Assembly: GCF_000973105.1 (NCBI RefSeq)
Contig: NC_015844.1
Location: forward strand, 124,001 to 188,000
Direction: 5' to 3'
DNA from: Zobellia galactanivorans
Lineage (GTDB): Bacteria; Bacteroidota; Bacteroidia; Flavobacteriales; Flavobacteriaceae
Length of the DNA stretch: 64,000 nt
Shown here: one piece after another, positions 34,733 through 44,042 of the stretch
Position numbering within the stretch: position 1 is the stretch's first letter
How the letters are laid out: the number at the start of each line of letters is the position of its first letter
The notes under the pieces: generated by a model
Told to the model about the DNA's origin: nothing
Database searches by the model: none
The model's input: only the letters and a program-made list of their open reading frames with translations
Translations under genes and position numbers: made by a program

Positions 34733-35746
34733 ATGCAGTTAGATTTAAAAAAATACGTTTTAGCCCTAAAACACACCTTTAGTATTTCACGCGAATCACA
34801 CGATTTTCAAGATACGCTTATCCTTAGTCTTTCCTTAGACGGAAAAACCGGTTATGGTGAAACCACATCAAACCCGTACTACAACATTACCGTTGAAAGC
34901 ATGATGGCGGAAATTGAAACCATCCGAAAAGAAATAGAAGATTTCCACATCGATCACCCTGAAAACTTCCATGCTTTTTTGACAAGTAAAAAGCTATCCA
35001 ATTTTGCGATCTGCGCGTTAGACCTTGCCGCTTGGGACCTTTATGGCAAATTACAAGGGAAGCCCCTTTATGACATATGGGGTACCGGCAACACTTCTTA
35101 TCCAACCACGAATTATACCATAGGCATCGCCCCCGTTGAAAAAATGGTGGAAAAAATGAAAGAAATGCCATGGCCTATTTATAAGATCAAACTAGGGACC
35201 GAAGACGATGTTGCCATCGTTAAGGCCCTGCGCCAGCATACCGATGCCGTATTTCGAATAGACGCCAACTGTGCCTGGTCTGCCGACGAGACCATTGCCA
35301 ATGCCCCATTACTCAAGGAGTTGGGCGTTGAGTTTCTTGAACAGCCCTTAAAGGCCGATGATTGGGACGGGATGCAAAAAGTGAAGCAACACAGCGTTCT
35401 CCCCGTTATTGCCGATGAAAGCTGTATCGTTGAAAGTGATGTAAAACAATGTGGGGACTATTTTAACGGCATCAACATCAAACTCACCAAATGCGGTGGC
35501 CTTACCCCTGCCCTACGTATGATACACGAAGCAAAACAAATGGGACTCAAGGTTATGGTGGGCTGTATGACGGAATCTACCGTGGGTATTTCCGCCATTG
35601 CCCAACTGGTTCCGCAACTGGACTTTGTAGATATGGACGGACCATTGCTACTCAAATCGGATATTGCCGACGGTGTAAAAATATTGCCTGACGGAAAGCT
35701 CATCTTTCCGCGATTGAACGGAACAGGAGTAAGCCTAAGGCCATGA
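34733..35746 (+). CDS. Dipeptide epimerase (L-Ala-D/L-Glu epimerase type, enolase superfamily)
   Basis: 337 residues with the capping domain and TIM barrel of the enolase superfamily. Catalytic and metal motifs: KxK base in YKIKLGTED, metal Asp in RIDANCAW, Glu in FLEQPL, Asp in IADES, second base Lys in INIKLTKCGG, and substrate-specificity DMDGPLLL. The family converts L-Ala-D-Glu from peptidoglycan turnover to L-Ala-L-Glu for peptidase degradation; the exact dipeptide here is not certain. Cytoplasmic. Its stop overlaps the start of the next gene by four bases (ATGA), so the two are translationally coupled. Confidence 0.92.
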   Translation: MQLDLKKYVLALKHTFSISRESHDFQDTLILSLSLDGKTGYGETTSNPYYNITVESMMAEIETIRKEIEDFHIDHPENFHAFLTSKKLSNFAICALDLAAWDLYGKLQGKPLYDIWGTGNTSYPTTNYTIGIAPVEKMVEKMKEMPWPIYKIKLGTEDDVAIVKALRQHTDAVFRIDANCAWSADETIANAPLLKELGVEFLEQPLKADDWDGMQKVKQHSVLPVIADESCIVESDVKQCGDYFNGINIKLTKCGGLTPALRMIHEAKQMGLKVMVGCMTESTVGISAIAQLVPQLDFVDMDGPLLLKSDIADGVKILPDGKLIFPRLNGTGVSLRP

Positions 35747-36786
35747 ACCACTATATAGATACATTTCCTGGAAGAAAAATCACCATTGACGGGGTTTCGC
35801 ACCTCTATTTTGGAGGCACCTCATACTTGGGCCTTCAGACCGATGCCGATTTTCAGAAACTATTTATAAAAAATATCAAGAAGTATGGCACCAACTATGG
35901 GGCCTCCAGAAAATCGAATATCCGTTTATCGGTATTTGATAAAGCCGAAGCGTATTTAGCGGACTTAGTGGGCAGCGAAGCCTGTATCTCGTTGTCATCG
36001 GGTTATTTGGCCGGTCAGTTTTTAGCCCAGGCCCTCAATACCAAAGCACATCAATTCTTCTATGCGCCCAACACCCATTCGGCCCTCTATCAGGAAAAAA
36101 TCAAACCCTATACCACCTTTGCGGCATTGAACATTGCCGTTCGCGAGCATTTATCCTCTAGTAAGACGACTCCTGTAGTCTTTTTGGACGGTATCGATTT
36201 CTCTGGATGCAACTACCCCCATTTTGAAGCCTTGCAAGTTCTTCCTTTGGACAAAATTCTTTTAGTTGTCGATGACTCCCATGGATTGGGAATCGTAGGT
36301 AAAAATGGCGGAGGCGTCTATAGCATCTTGGCAAAACTGAATATCAAGGAACTTATCGTATGTGGATCTTTGGGCAAAGGCTTCGGTATTCAGGCAGGTG
36401 CCATTTTCGGCACTAAGGCGCGTCTAGCCGCTTTGGCCGACACCTCATTCTTCGGAGGAGCCAGTCCGGCTACCCCTGCGGCCATGGCCACACTATTGGA
36501 GGCCGATGGCCTATATGGTTTAAAAAGGAATCGTCTACAACGGAACATCGCCTATTTTTTGGACCATCTCAAAAAGCGAAAACAGTTCCATTTTATGCAG
36601 GACCATCCTGCCTTTACGTTTTCAAACGTTCAGTTGACCGAATACCTTGCCGCCCATAAAATTATAGTTACGAGTTTTCCCTATCCTGACAAAAACGCCC
36701 AGCTCATGAGCAGGATCGTTTTGAGTGCCGCACACAAAAAGAAGGATATCAAGCATCTATTGGAATGCGTTAATATCCTTCCTTAA
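35743..36786 (+). CDS. PLP-dependent aminotransferase class I/II, AONS-like
   Basis: 347 residues. The alpha-oxoamine synthase-like fold is shown by YFGGTSYLGLQTDADF, the stretch YGTNYGASRKSNIRLSVFD, the PLP Asp/His of VVDDSHGLGIVG, and the PLP lysine in GSLGKGFGIQAGAIFG, then FFGGASPATPAA. It is shorter than true biotin-pathway BioF (about 390), and no bio genes are near. Translational coupling to a dipeptide epimerase suggests it works on a product of peptidoglycan-peptide recycling, but the substrate is unknown. Confidence 0.85.
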   Translation: MNHYIDTFPGRKITIDGVSHLYFGGTSYLGLQTDADFQKLFIKNIKKYGTNYGASRKSNIRLSVFDKAEAYLADLVGSEACISLSSGYLAGQFLAQALNTKAHQFFYAPNTHSALYQEKIKPYTTFAALNIAVREHLSSSKTTPVVFLDGIDFSGCNYPHFEALQVLPLDKILLVVDDSHGLGIVGKNGGGVYSILAKLNIKELIVCGSLGKGFGIQAGAIFGTKARLAALADTSFFGGASPATPAAMATLLEADGLYGLKRNRLQRNIAYFLDHLKKRKQFHFMQDHPAFTFSNVQLTEYLAAHKIIVTSFPYPDKNAQLMSRIVLSAAHKKKDIKHLLECVNILP

Positions 36787-36801
36787 AAATGTCAATTGTA
36801 T

Positions 36802-38280
36802 TTAGTCTTTATCCCACCATACTGGATCGATAGGTGATTTTTTATTAGCCTGAACATTTTCTGGATTCCTAGTTTCTTCTTGATCAGGGTAAGATGCCCG
36901 AACAAACCAAGCCCCGGGGAATTCTGTTTCTGCATTATCTAACGGCAGTTCCAAATCTTTAAACACATCTGATGAAAAATCATATCTTCTAAAATCAACA
37001 TATGTTTCTGCATTTAAAAAATTGGCAATATATTTTTCCTTCATAATGTGATGTAACATCAAATTAGTCTCCCCTACCGCAATAGCGCCATCTTCCAAGT
37101 ATGCAGATCCATCAACGCCTAACTTATTCATATTAGCCTCAATACCCATCAAATAAGCCGTATAGGCATCAGCAGTAGAACCTAAACTTGTTTCTGTACC
37201 TCCGTTTACCAAAAATTCAGCTTCTGCCCTAATAAAGAGTGCTTCTGCATATGTAATTACACCAATAGGAGAATCTATCGAAGTATAAAAACCATCATCT
37301 GCGAAATCAGTATTTGCATCTTCTCCGTCAGATGAAATTCCTCCTCCACCACTTACATAACCTCTATAAGGGCTTCCTTCATCCCCTTCATTGTCCGCAT
37401 ACACAGGAAGGCGGGGGTCAAAGAGCAGCATGCCACTTTCAAAAGGATAGGAAGTTCCGTTCATGTAACTTACCAATTGATCACCAATCTTATCGTGTAC
37501 ATTACCGGTTCTCTCAGCTAAAACTTCTCGTGAATGCCAAGGGTTTATATTTCGCTCCTCAAAATTTATTTCAAAATCATCATCGTTGGATATGAAACCG
37601 TTTTTCAAACTCAGTAATGCCGCATTAGCAGCTTCTACTCCATTTACTTCTGTTAGATGCAAAGCATACCTTGCCTTTAACGTATAGGCTGCACGAAGCC
37701 ATTTATCTGCATCGCCCCCATATACAATATCTCCAGTAGTAGGTAAAAATTCCGAAGCGTTTGCCTGGTCAAGGTCCGATATGGCATCACTCAAAAGCAG
37801 ATTAATACTCGAATAAATAGATTCTTGTGAATCAAATACAGGTTTAAGGTTTTCTGTACCCTGAAAAGCTTCCGAATAAGGGATACTCCCATAACTATCC
37901 GTGGCCAGACCGAGATTAATAGCCGTCAATACCTTTGCAATTCCCCTAAAGTGATTAGACCCTGTTTCTTCAGCTTTGTTTAATATGGTCTTTATATTCG
38001 GCAAGGCGTATAAATATATATTACTCCATGTACTCCCTATTGATGTAGTACCGATTGTTGTTCCTCCTTGACCTGTAAAATACTGAGTATAATTACCAAA
38101 ACTCCTTTCTGCATAATACTGCGCCATTACCGTATGATAAATAGCCGGGGCCAACAAATCGTTCATCCCCAATTGATCTTCGGTCGCAGAGCCGGACGGT
38201 ACATTTACATCAAAATATTCATCGCTACAACCTAAGGCCAAAAAGGCTAACGATATGATAGATATATAAAACTTTTTCAT
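36802..38280 (-). CDS. SusD/RagB-type nutrient-binding outer membrane lipoprotein (SusD-like_2)
   Basis: 492 residues, lipoprotein signal ending LGCSDEYFDV. Features of the SusD-like_2 branch: APAIYHTVMAQYYAERSFGN, YTQYFTGQ, ATDSYGSIPYSEAFQG, AKVLTAINLG, WLRAAYTLKARYALHL and a C-terminal NVQANKKSPIDPVWW. SusD proteins sit on the cell surface over the SusC channel and capture the ligand; the ligand here is unknown. It lies 11 bases downstream of its susC partner on minus. No enzyme gene, regulator or sulfatase adjoins the pair. It ends 16 bases from the convergent PLP enzyme gene with no visible terminator. Confidence 0.93.
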   Translation of the reverse strand: MKKFYISIISLAFLALGCSDEYFDVNVPSGSATEDQLGMNDLLAPAIYHTVMAQYYAERSFGNYTQYFTGQGGTTIGTTSIGSTWSNIYLYALPNIKTILNKAEETGSNHFRGIAKVLTAINLGLATDSYGSIPYSEAFQGTENLKPVFDSQESIYSSINLLLSDAISDLDQANASEFLPTTGDIVYGGDADKWLRAAYTLKARYALHLTEVNGVEAANAALLSLKNGFISNDDDFEINFEERNINPWHSREVLAERTGNVHDKIGDQLVSYMNGTSYPFESGMLLFDPRLPVYADNEGDEGSPYRGYVSGGGGISSDGEDANTDFADDGFYTSIDSPIGVITYAEALFIRAEAEFLVNGGTETSLGSTADAYTAYLMGIEANMNKLGVDGSAYLEDGAIAVGETNLMLHHIMKEKYIANFLNAETYVDFRRYDFSSDVFKDLELPLDNAETEFPGAWFVRASYPDQEETRNPENVQANKKSPIDPVWWDKD

Positions 38281-38291
38281 CTGTTTTTTTT

Positions 38292-41200
38292 TTAGAATTC
38301 AAGGCTAAGGCCAAGTGAATAATTCTGCGTTAATGGAGTAGTCAAACCTGTAAAGCCGTAAATATTGCTTCCGGCGCTAAACTGGTTACTTTCGGGGTCG
38401 AACCCATCAAAAGGTGTCCACAATATGATGTTATTCGCACTAGCATTTACAGCTACTTTAGTCAATCCTATACGTCTAACAAATTCTTTAGGCATGTCAT
38501 AAGAAACTCCAATATTTCGAAGTTTTACCCAAGAACCATCTTGCAGTAATACTTCTGAAGCCGCACTGTAGACCGAACTACTTCTATAAAAATCATCTGC
38601 ATTAATTAAAGCTGGCTTCGTATTTGGTACAAAGCCACCACTTCCATCTGACACAACACCTTCTAGAATCTTTGTCTTATCACGGAATTCGGTTAACGCA
38701 AGGTTACCATTTCTGAGAGAATTTCTTAAACCACGGTCATATAAGTCCCCTCCTGCCTTATACTCAATCAAGAAATTTAAACCAAAATTCTTGTATTTGA
38801 AATAATTGGACATAGACAATATGTAATCTGGAAATGCATTCCCTACGAGAACTTTTGCATTTTCGCCTTCAAAGTAATACCCAGAGTTCTCAGAACCTGT
38901 TACTACCCAGTATCCACTATCATCCACATAACGTTGCCCGTCAGGTGCCGTTTGAAACACCCAACCATATAAGGCTCCCAATTCATCACCGACTTTAGCT
39001 TTTCCCGTAATGAAATCATCATAAAATACAATCTCATCCAAATCTTCAGGTATAGCCGTTACTTCCCCTGCTGTTGTTGAAAAGTTGACGACTGATTCCC
39101 AATTAAAGGTTTCGCCACTGATAAGTTTTGCACTCAATAAAAACTCATGTCCCCATGTTTTATAATCTCCTGCATTTCTAATAACACTAGACAGACCCGA
39201 AGAATATGCCGAACCTACGGGAAATATCTGATCTCTTACTTTAGTGTTATAATAAGAATAATCAAGCCTTATGCGATTATCCCAAAAACGTAAATCGGCA
39301 CCTACTTCCAAAGTATTGCTTCTCTCGGGAATAAGTTCAGTATCACCAAACTGAGTACTAGCCCTAAAGCCCCCGGCCCCACTAAAAGGAAAGTCACTGT
39401 CTTTTATAAAGTACTGTCCAATCTGTCCGAAGTTCGGACCTTTACCCACTTGTGCCCAAGAACCTCTTAGTTTTCCAAAAGTGAAGAATTTTCCTTCTGG
39501 ATCCAATAGGTCGTTAAATAAATAAGATAGGCTTACCGATGGGTAAAAAAATGATCTGTTTTTTGGAGGCATAACCGAAATCCAGTCATTACGTCCGGTT
39601 ACAGATAAAAACAGAACATCTTTATAACCAAATCTTAAATCTCCAAAAACACCCATATTTCTTAACTGAGTTACCGTTTTATCCCCAAAAAGATTAGTGG
39701 TATTACTAATTTCCTTGATACCAGGAAGATTCAATCCCTCCCCCCTGAGATAAGAGTAGTTTGTCTTGGTATCGGATAGTTGATGACCAACCGTAAGCGT
39801 AGATGAGAAATCTTCGGAAAAATCTTTAGTGAAAGTGGCTAACAAATTTGATTCGACCCCAGTAAAATTGATATTCTCATTTACCAAGAATCCGCCGATT
39901 TGAGAACCGGCATCTACATCCGGCGGTACAAAACGGTTACGAAGATCCGAGTAGTTATCTACCTGTACAGCATATGAAATATTAGCCCATTCCGCAGGGT
40001 TCCAATTTAACGTAATGTTACCTACCCATCTATTTACATCATCTTTCAGATTACTTGTTTCTGCAAGATATCTTGGATTATCCGCAATACCATCAGTATA
40101 ATTTTTTTCGCTTCCATCAGGTAACAAATAATCATTTACATCAAAAGTTGCAGACCAGTAGGACAAGGCACTGTAAATAGATTTGTCCCCACCAGTTCCA
40201 CGGGTCCCTCCTGAATTTGTAAAAGCGATTGAAGAATTTACATTAAACTTATCATTTACCTTATATCCTCCCTTAAAACGGAAATTAATTTTATCATAAG
40301 ATGTATTTGGCTCAATGCCTTCATCACTACTTTTCCCAGCTGACAGATAATAATCAAGCTTATCCGTTGCCCCACTCAAATTAAAGTTGATCTGAGTATT
40401 TACTCCAGTTTTAAAAAAATCATAAGGGTCGTTGAAGCTATCATTGCTAAGGTCTATGACCGTTCCATCTTCCAAAGCAAAAGAATCATCGGTATAAGGA
40501 ACTCCCCAAGAATAAAATGAAAAGCCCGCATAATAATTATAGCCGTTAGGTTGACTAGAGTCTTCAACCGCAGGTATTCTTGAGGTACGATGGCCTTCAC
40601 GGTATGTAGTCTGCAAAGTTGGTGTTTTTCTAACCTCTCTAACTGTTGTAGATGCCGTTACCCCAACTTTGACCTTCCCTTGTCTTCCCTTTTTAGTAGT
40701 AATTACAATGGCTCCGTTAGAAGCTCGAATACCATATAAAGATGTCGCTGCGGCCCCCTTAAGCACATTGAAGCTTTCTATATCTTCGGGGTTAATATCC
40801 CCTGCCCTGTTCGAGAAAGAGAATTGTTCGTTACTACCTGAAGCATTAGAACCTGCACTAGGAAGTACATTACCCGCAAAGGTATCGTTGTTAAGCGCGA
40901 TACCATCAACAATTATTAAAGGTTGGTTATCCCTACCAGGATTTACGGAAGTCACACCTCGTATCAAAATATCAACACCCCCACCTGCAGCCCCAGATGT
41001 TCGATTGATTTGGACACCGGCAACCCTACCCTGAAGGGTTTCCAAGGGGTTAACGTTTCCTGCCAGTGTTAACTCATCAGCATCAACTTTTTGTACAGCA
41101 TAACCGAGGGTCTTCGTTTCCTTTTCCAAACCAAAAGCTGTTACTACAACCTCGCTCAATTGCTGTGCATCTTCTTCAAGAACTACATTAATAGTTTGAT

Positions 41201-41447
41201 TACTACCGATTGTAACCCTCTTAGTTTTCATACCAATATATGAAAAGCTCAAAACATCACCTTGAGAAGCGGTTATTGTGTATTTTCCATCAAAATCCGT
41301 GGTTCCTCCCTTGTTCGTTCGTTCGACTACAATGGAGACTCCCGGTAGCGGAACATTTTCTGCATCTGTGACGCTGCCCGAAATTGTTTGTCCGAAAGAA
41401 GTGTAAGAACACAAGAGGACAAACATTACTAGTGTAATATTTTTCAT
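38292..41447 (-). CDS. SusC/RagA family TonB-linked outer membrane protein (orphan pair)
   Basis: 1051 residues: signal peptide (ending TSFGQ), carboxypeptidase-regulatory-like domain (TISGSVTDAENVPLPGVSIV, GGTTDFDGKYTI), TonB box region (LSEVVVTAFGLEKETKTLG), plug with GVDILIRGVTSVN and ATSLYGIRASNGAIVITTKK, then a 22-strand barrel ending in NYSLGLSLEF. It imports a ligand caught by the SusD partner, powered by TonB. Ligand unknown: no CAZyme is adjacent. By eye the pair is somewhat more AT-rich in codon choice than its neighbours, which may hint at separate acquisition. Confidence 0.95.
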   Translation of the reverse strand: MKNITLVMFVLLCSYTSFGQTISGSVTDAENVPLPGVSIVVERTNKGGTTDFDGKYTITASQGDVLSFSYIGMKTKRVTIGSNQTINVVLEEDAQQLSEVVVTAFGLEKETKTLGYAVQKVDADELTLAGNVNPLETLQGRVAGVQINRTSGAAGGGVDILIRGVTSVNPGRDNQPLIIVDGIALNNDTFAGNVLPSAGSNASGSNEQFSFSNRAGDINPEDIESFNVLKGAAATSLYGIRASNGAIVITTKKGRQGKVKVGVTASTTVREVRKTPTLQTTYREGHRTSRIPAVEDSSQPNGYNYYAGFSFYSWGVPYTDDSFALEDGTVIDLSNDSFNDPYDFFKTGVNTQINFNLSGATDKLDYYLSAGKSSDEGIEPNTSYDKINFRFKGGYKVNDKFNVNSSIAFTNSGGTRGTGGDKSIYSALSYWSATFDVNDYLLPDGSEKNYTDGIADNPRYLAETSNLKDDVNRWVGNITLNWNPAEWANISYAVQVDNYSDLRNRFVPPDVDAGSQIGGFLVNENINFTGVESNLLATFTKDFSEDFSSTLTVGHQLSDTKTNYSYLRGEGLNLPGIKEISNTTNLFGDKTVTQLRNMGVFGDLRFGYKDVLFLSVTGRNDWISVMPPKNRSFFYPSVSLSYLFNDLLDPEGKFFTFGKLRGSWAQVGKGPNFGQIGQYFIKDSDFPFSGAGGFRASTQFGDTELIPERSNTLEVGADLRFWDNRIRLDYSYYNTKVRDQIFPVGSAYSSGLSSVIRNAGDYKTWGHEFLLSAKLISGETFNWESVVNFSTTAGEVTAIPEDLDEIVFYDDFITGKAKVGDELGALYGWVFQTAPDGQRYVDDSGYWVVTGSENSGYYFEGENAKVLVGNAFPDYILSMSNYFKYKNFGLNFLIEYKAGGDLYDRGLRNSLRNGNLALTEFRDKTKILEGVVSDGSGGFVPNTKPALINADDFYRSSSVYSAASEVLLQDGSWVKLRNIGVSYDMPKEFVRRIGLTKVAVNASANNIILWTPFDGFDPESNQFSAGSNIYGFTGLTTPLTQNYSLGLSLEF

Positions 41448-41715
41448 GTGTATTTAGAGTTAGTTTATCTAATAAAATTAGCGAATAATTAACAAACACT
41501 TAACGCTCCGAAGGAAAAATCACACTTCTGTAAAATAACTTCCTCTAATTATGAATATGCTGTTTTTATATTCTTTGAATTTTCAAACACATAATATGAA
41601 AGATTTTACCTACAGTATCAATATCTCAATTTTCTGTTACAAAAAATACGATTTTCCTAAAATTTGTTGTAACTTATTGGTACAAAACCGCTTATCCACC
41701 TAAAATAACACTACT

Positions 41716-42162
41716 ATGAAACAGCTTATAGGATTGGCTCTAATGATGCTTCTGCTCATCTCAGCAACAAAGAACCCGAAGAACGTTCCCGAACTTCACC
41801 CAACGATAGAAGGTACTTGGGAATTGGTCAGCCGCTACAACTACGACGGTGAAAACGTTACCGATACACTCACCCCCGAAAAGGGATACCACCAGATCAA
41901 AATGTTCTATAACGGAAAAATCATGTGGACGCGCTATACCCCCAACAAAACGGTTGAATGGTTCGGCTATGGCTCTTACGAGACCACGGATAATTCCCTT
42001 ATGGAAAAACTGGAATATATGTCGGCTTCCATGCGAAAAATAGCTAATCCCGATATGGTATGGCGTATGGAGCTTCAATTAAAGAACAACACCTATACCC
42101 AAATTTCATTGGATGAAGACGGAGGACGCATTGCTTCGGAAAATTACCGGAGAATAGATTAA
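41716..42162 (+). CDS. Small exported lipocalin-like protein, tandem copy A
   Basis: 148 residues with a signal peptide (MKQLIGLALMMLLLISATKN) and a body of about 120 residues: ELHPTIEGTWELVSRYNYDG, QIKMFYNGKIMWTRY, WFGYGSYETTD and LEYMSASMRKIANPDM. The GTWEL start and the strand pattern suggest a lipocalin/DUF4488-like beta barrel; I do not recognise a characterised function. A paralogue follows 80 bases downstream. Divergent from the orphan susC/susD pair, so the two might share regulation, but there is no direct evidence. Confidence 0.82.
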   Translation: MKQLIGLALMMLLLISATKNPKNVPELHPTIEGTWELVSRYNYDGENVTDTLTPEKGYHQIKMFYNGKIMWTRYTPNKTVEWFGYGSYETTDNSLMEKLEYMSASMRKIANPDMVWRMELQLKNNTYTQISLDEDGGRIASENYRRID

Positions 42163-42242
42163 ACCCGATTCCTTTACGGACTGTTCGTTTTTACTGTCCG
42201 ATATTACATACCCCTTGTTCAGTAACCTTAAAAACACTTGCC

Positions 42243-42689
42243 ATGAAAAAATTAATCACGATACTCATCTTCTCGCTTTTAATGATTTCCGCCACCGAAT
42301 ACCGTCCTACAGCAAACTTTCACCCTACAATTGAAGGTACATGGGAGTTGGTCAGTTTCTACAACTATGAAGACGGGGTAACCCCCTCCGACACCTTATT
42401 GATCGCCGATGGTTACCGCCAAATTAAAATGTATTACAACGGCAAAGTAATGTGGACCCGTTATGTACCCAATGATTCCGTCGAGTGGTTCGGCTATGGT
42501 TCTTACGAGACCACCGACAGTACCTTAACCGAAAAATTGGAATACATGTCCGCCTCTATGCGTAAGATCACCAATTCGGATATGCTATGGGATATGGAAC
42601 TGCTACTGGAAAAAGACAGGTACAGCCAAATTTTCACGGACGAGGAAGGAAATAGAATCAATTCAGAAAACTACAAACGCCTCGATTAA
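42243..42689 (+). CDS. Small exported lipocalin-like protein, tandem copy B
   Basis: 148 residues, same length and layout as copy A: signal peptide MKKLITILIFSLLMISAT, then FHPTIEGTWELVSFYNYEDG, QIKMYYNGKVMWTRYV, WFGYGSYETTDSTL, LEYMSASMRKITNSDM and a C-terminal INSENYKRLD. The long shared blocks show a fairly recent tandem duplication; the most divergent part is between residues 30 and 50. Function unknown. A bidirectional terminator follows. Confidence 0.82.
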   Translation: MKKLITILIFSLLMISATEYRPTANFHPTIEGTWELVSFYNYEDGVTPSDTLLIADGYRQIKMYYNGKVMWTRYVPNDSVEWFGYGSYETTDSTLTEKLEYMSASMRKITNSDMLWDMELLLEKDRYSQIFTDEEGNRINSENYKRLD

Positions 42690-42707
42690 ACCATTGATGG
42701 CCACAAA

Positions 42708-42738
42708 TAATAAAAGCTGCGAAACGCAGCTTTTTTCT
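42708..42738. terminator. Bidirectional terminator before trxB
   Basis: AAAAGCTGCG pairs with CGCAGCTTTT across a 3-base loop (42712-42734), with T-run after; serves copy B and the convergent trxB. Confidence 0.88.
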
Positions 42739-42756
42739 TGTATTATATAAGGTATT

Positions 42757-43722
42757 CTACACCGTTTCCTGTGGGGTTTCAACCGTTGCCAGATAACGCT
42801 CCGCATCTAGTGCGGCCATACAGCCCGTACCTGCAGCGGTAACCGCTTGACGATATTCCTTATCTTGTGCATCACCACTAGCAAAAACACCTGGTTTATT
42901 GGTTTTGGTAGACTTTCCTTTGGTTATAATATAACCGGTTTCATCCATATCCAATTGCCCCTTGAATATATCGGTATTGGGTTTATGTCCGATGGCAATA
43001 AAGAGTCCCGTAATGGCAATATCCTCTTTTTCCCCTGTCTGATTATTCACCATACGCAACCCTTCGACCACTTGGTCACCTAACACTTCATCGACTTCGG
43101 TATTATACCTGATCTCGATATTTTTAATGCTTTGGACACGATGTTGCATAGCCTTAGAGGCCCGCATATGGTCTTTTCGGATCAACATGGTCACTTTATT
43201 ACATATATTGGCCAGATACGAAGCTTCTTCGGCAGCGGTATCACCGGCACCAACGATGGCTACATCTTGACCCTTATAGAAGAACCCGTCACAAACGGCA
43301 CAGGCAGAAACTCCCCCACCCCTTAGACGCTGCTCACTCGGTATGTTCAAATATTTGGCAGAGGCCCCGGTAGAAATAATAATGGTCTCCGCTTCTATAG
43401 TCTTACTATCATCGATGGTCACCTTGTGTATTCCTCCAACGGTATCGCTCAACTCAACCGCCGTGACCATACCTATACGAACCTCGGTTCCGAAACGTTC
43501 GGCCTGTTGCTGTAATTGGACCATCATACTTGGGCCGTCTATACCTTCTGGATACCCTGGAAAATTATCGACCTCCGTGGTAGTGGTCAATTGCCCTCCG
43601 GGCTCCATCCCTGTATATACCACTGGTTTCAAATCTGCACGGGCTGCATAAATAGCCGCGGTATAACCCGCAGGTCCCGATCCTATAATCAACGTTTTCA
43701 GCCTTTCTATTTTCTCAGACAT
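42757..43722 (-). CDS. trxB: Thioredoxin-disulfide reductase
   Basis: 321 residues from the ATG at 43722 (a TTG two codons upstream is unlikely). FAD motif IIGSGPAGYTAAIYAARADL, redox-active CAVCDGFFYKG with the Cys-x-x-Cys pair, NADPH motif GAGDTAAEEASYLA and the C-terminal FASGDAQDKEYRQAVTAAGTG are all intact. It reduces thioredoxin with NADPH in the cytoplasm. A TACATTTG -7 box lies about 31 bases upstream on minus. Confidence 0.96.
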   Translation of the reverse strand: MSEKIERLKTLIIGSGPAGYTAAIYAARADLKPVVYTGMEPGGQLTTTTEVDNFPGYPEGIDGPSMMVQLQQQAERFGTEVRIGMVTAVELSDTVGGIHKVTIDDSKTIEAETIIISTGASAKYLNIPSEQRLRGGGVSACAVCDGFFYKGQDVAIVGAGDTAAEEASYLANICNKVTMLIRKDHMRASKAMQHRVQSIKNIEIRYNTEVDEVLGDQVVEGLRMVNNQTGEKEDIAITGLFIAIGHKPNTDIFKGQLDMDETGYIITKGKSTKTNKPGVFASGDAQDKEYRQAVTAAGTGCMAALDAERYLATVETPQETV

Positions 43723-44042
43723 AATCAAATACTCATTTTAGATAGTTAATGAACAAATGTAACTTTTTTGCAAAAAGCCTGTTGTAAAAGTTATCAAAAG
43801 TTTTGTGTATTGGTCGGTTTAGATTACAGTACTTACAAACCGCGATATAGTCAACTATAGTCGTGCCCCAAAGGTTCTGGACACTATTTTTACTGTTTGG
43901 TTTTTCACATAAAAATTGTTCAAAAACCAAATTTCTAACGCATAACGTCCTCAATCTTCCGGATAAAATCCATACTTTCAGAGGAACGGTCCTAGGTAGC
44001 CTAGGCCATAATCGACAAATCTTTACGGAAAGATACAATGGA
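43723..44042. other. Intergenic region between trxB and universal stress gene
   Basis: It holds the probable trxB promoter at 43754-43761. Further upstream, CCTAGG occurs twice (43991-43996 and 44000-44005) as CCTAGGTAGCCTAGG, a repeated 6-bp palindrome of unknown meaning. A minus-strand frame across most of the region has poor protein character and is rejected. Confidence 0.6.
43754..43761 (-). promoter_or_regulatory. trxB promoter, -7 box TACATTTG
   Basis: Perfect TAnnTTTG on minus, about 31 bases before the ATG. No matching -33 TTG at 19-22 bases is seen. Confidence 0.5.

Noticed and set aside
35743-36786. Naming the PLP enzyme bioF
   Set aside because: Shorter than BioF, no biotin genes nearby, and coupled to a dipeptide epimerase.
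43733-44038. Minus-strand open frame of 101 residues between trxB and the universal stress gene
   Set aside because: Composition lacks a fold-like pattern, it starts at a non-ATG codon and its 3' part covers the trxB promoter.
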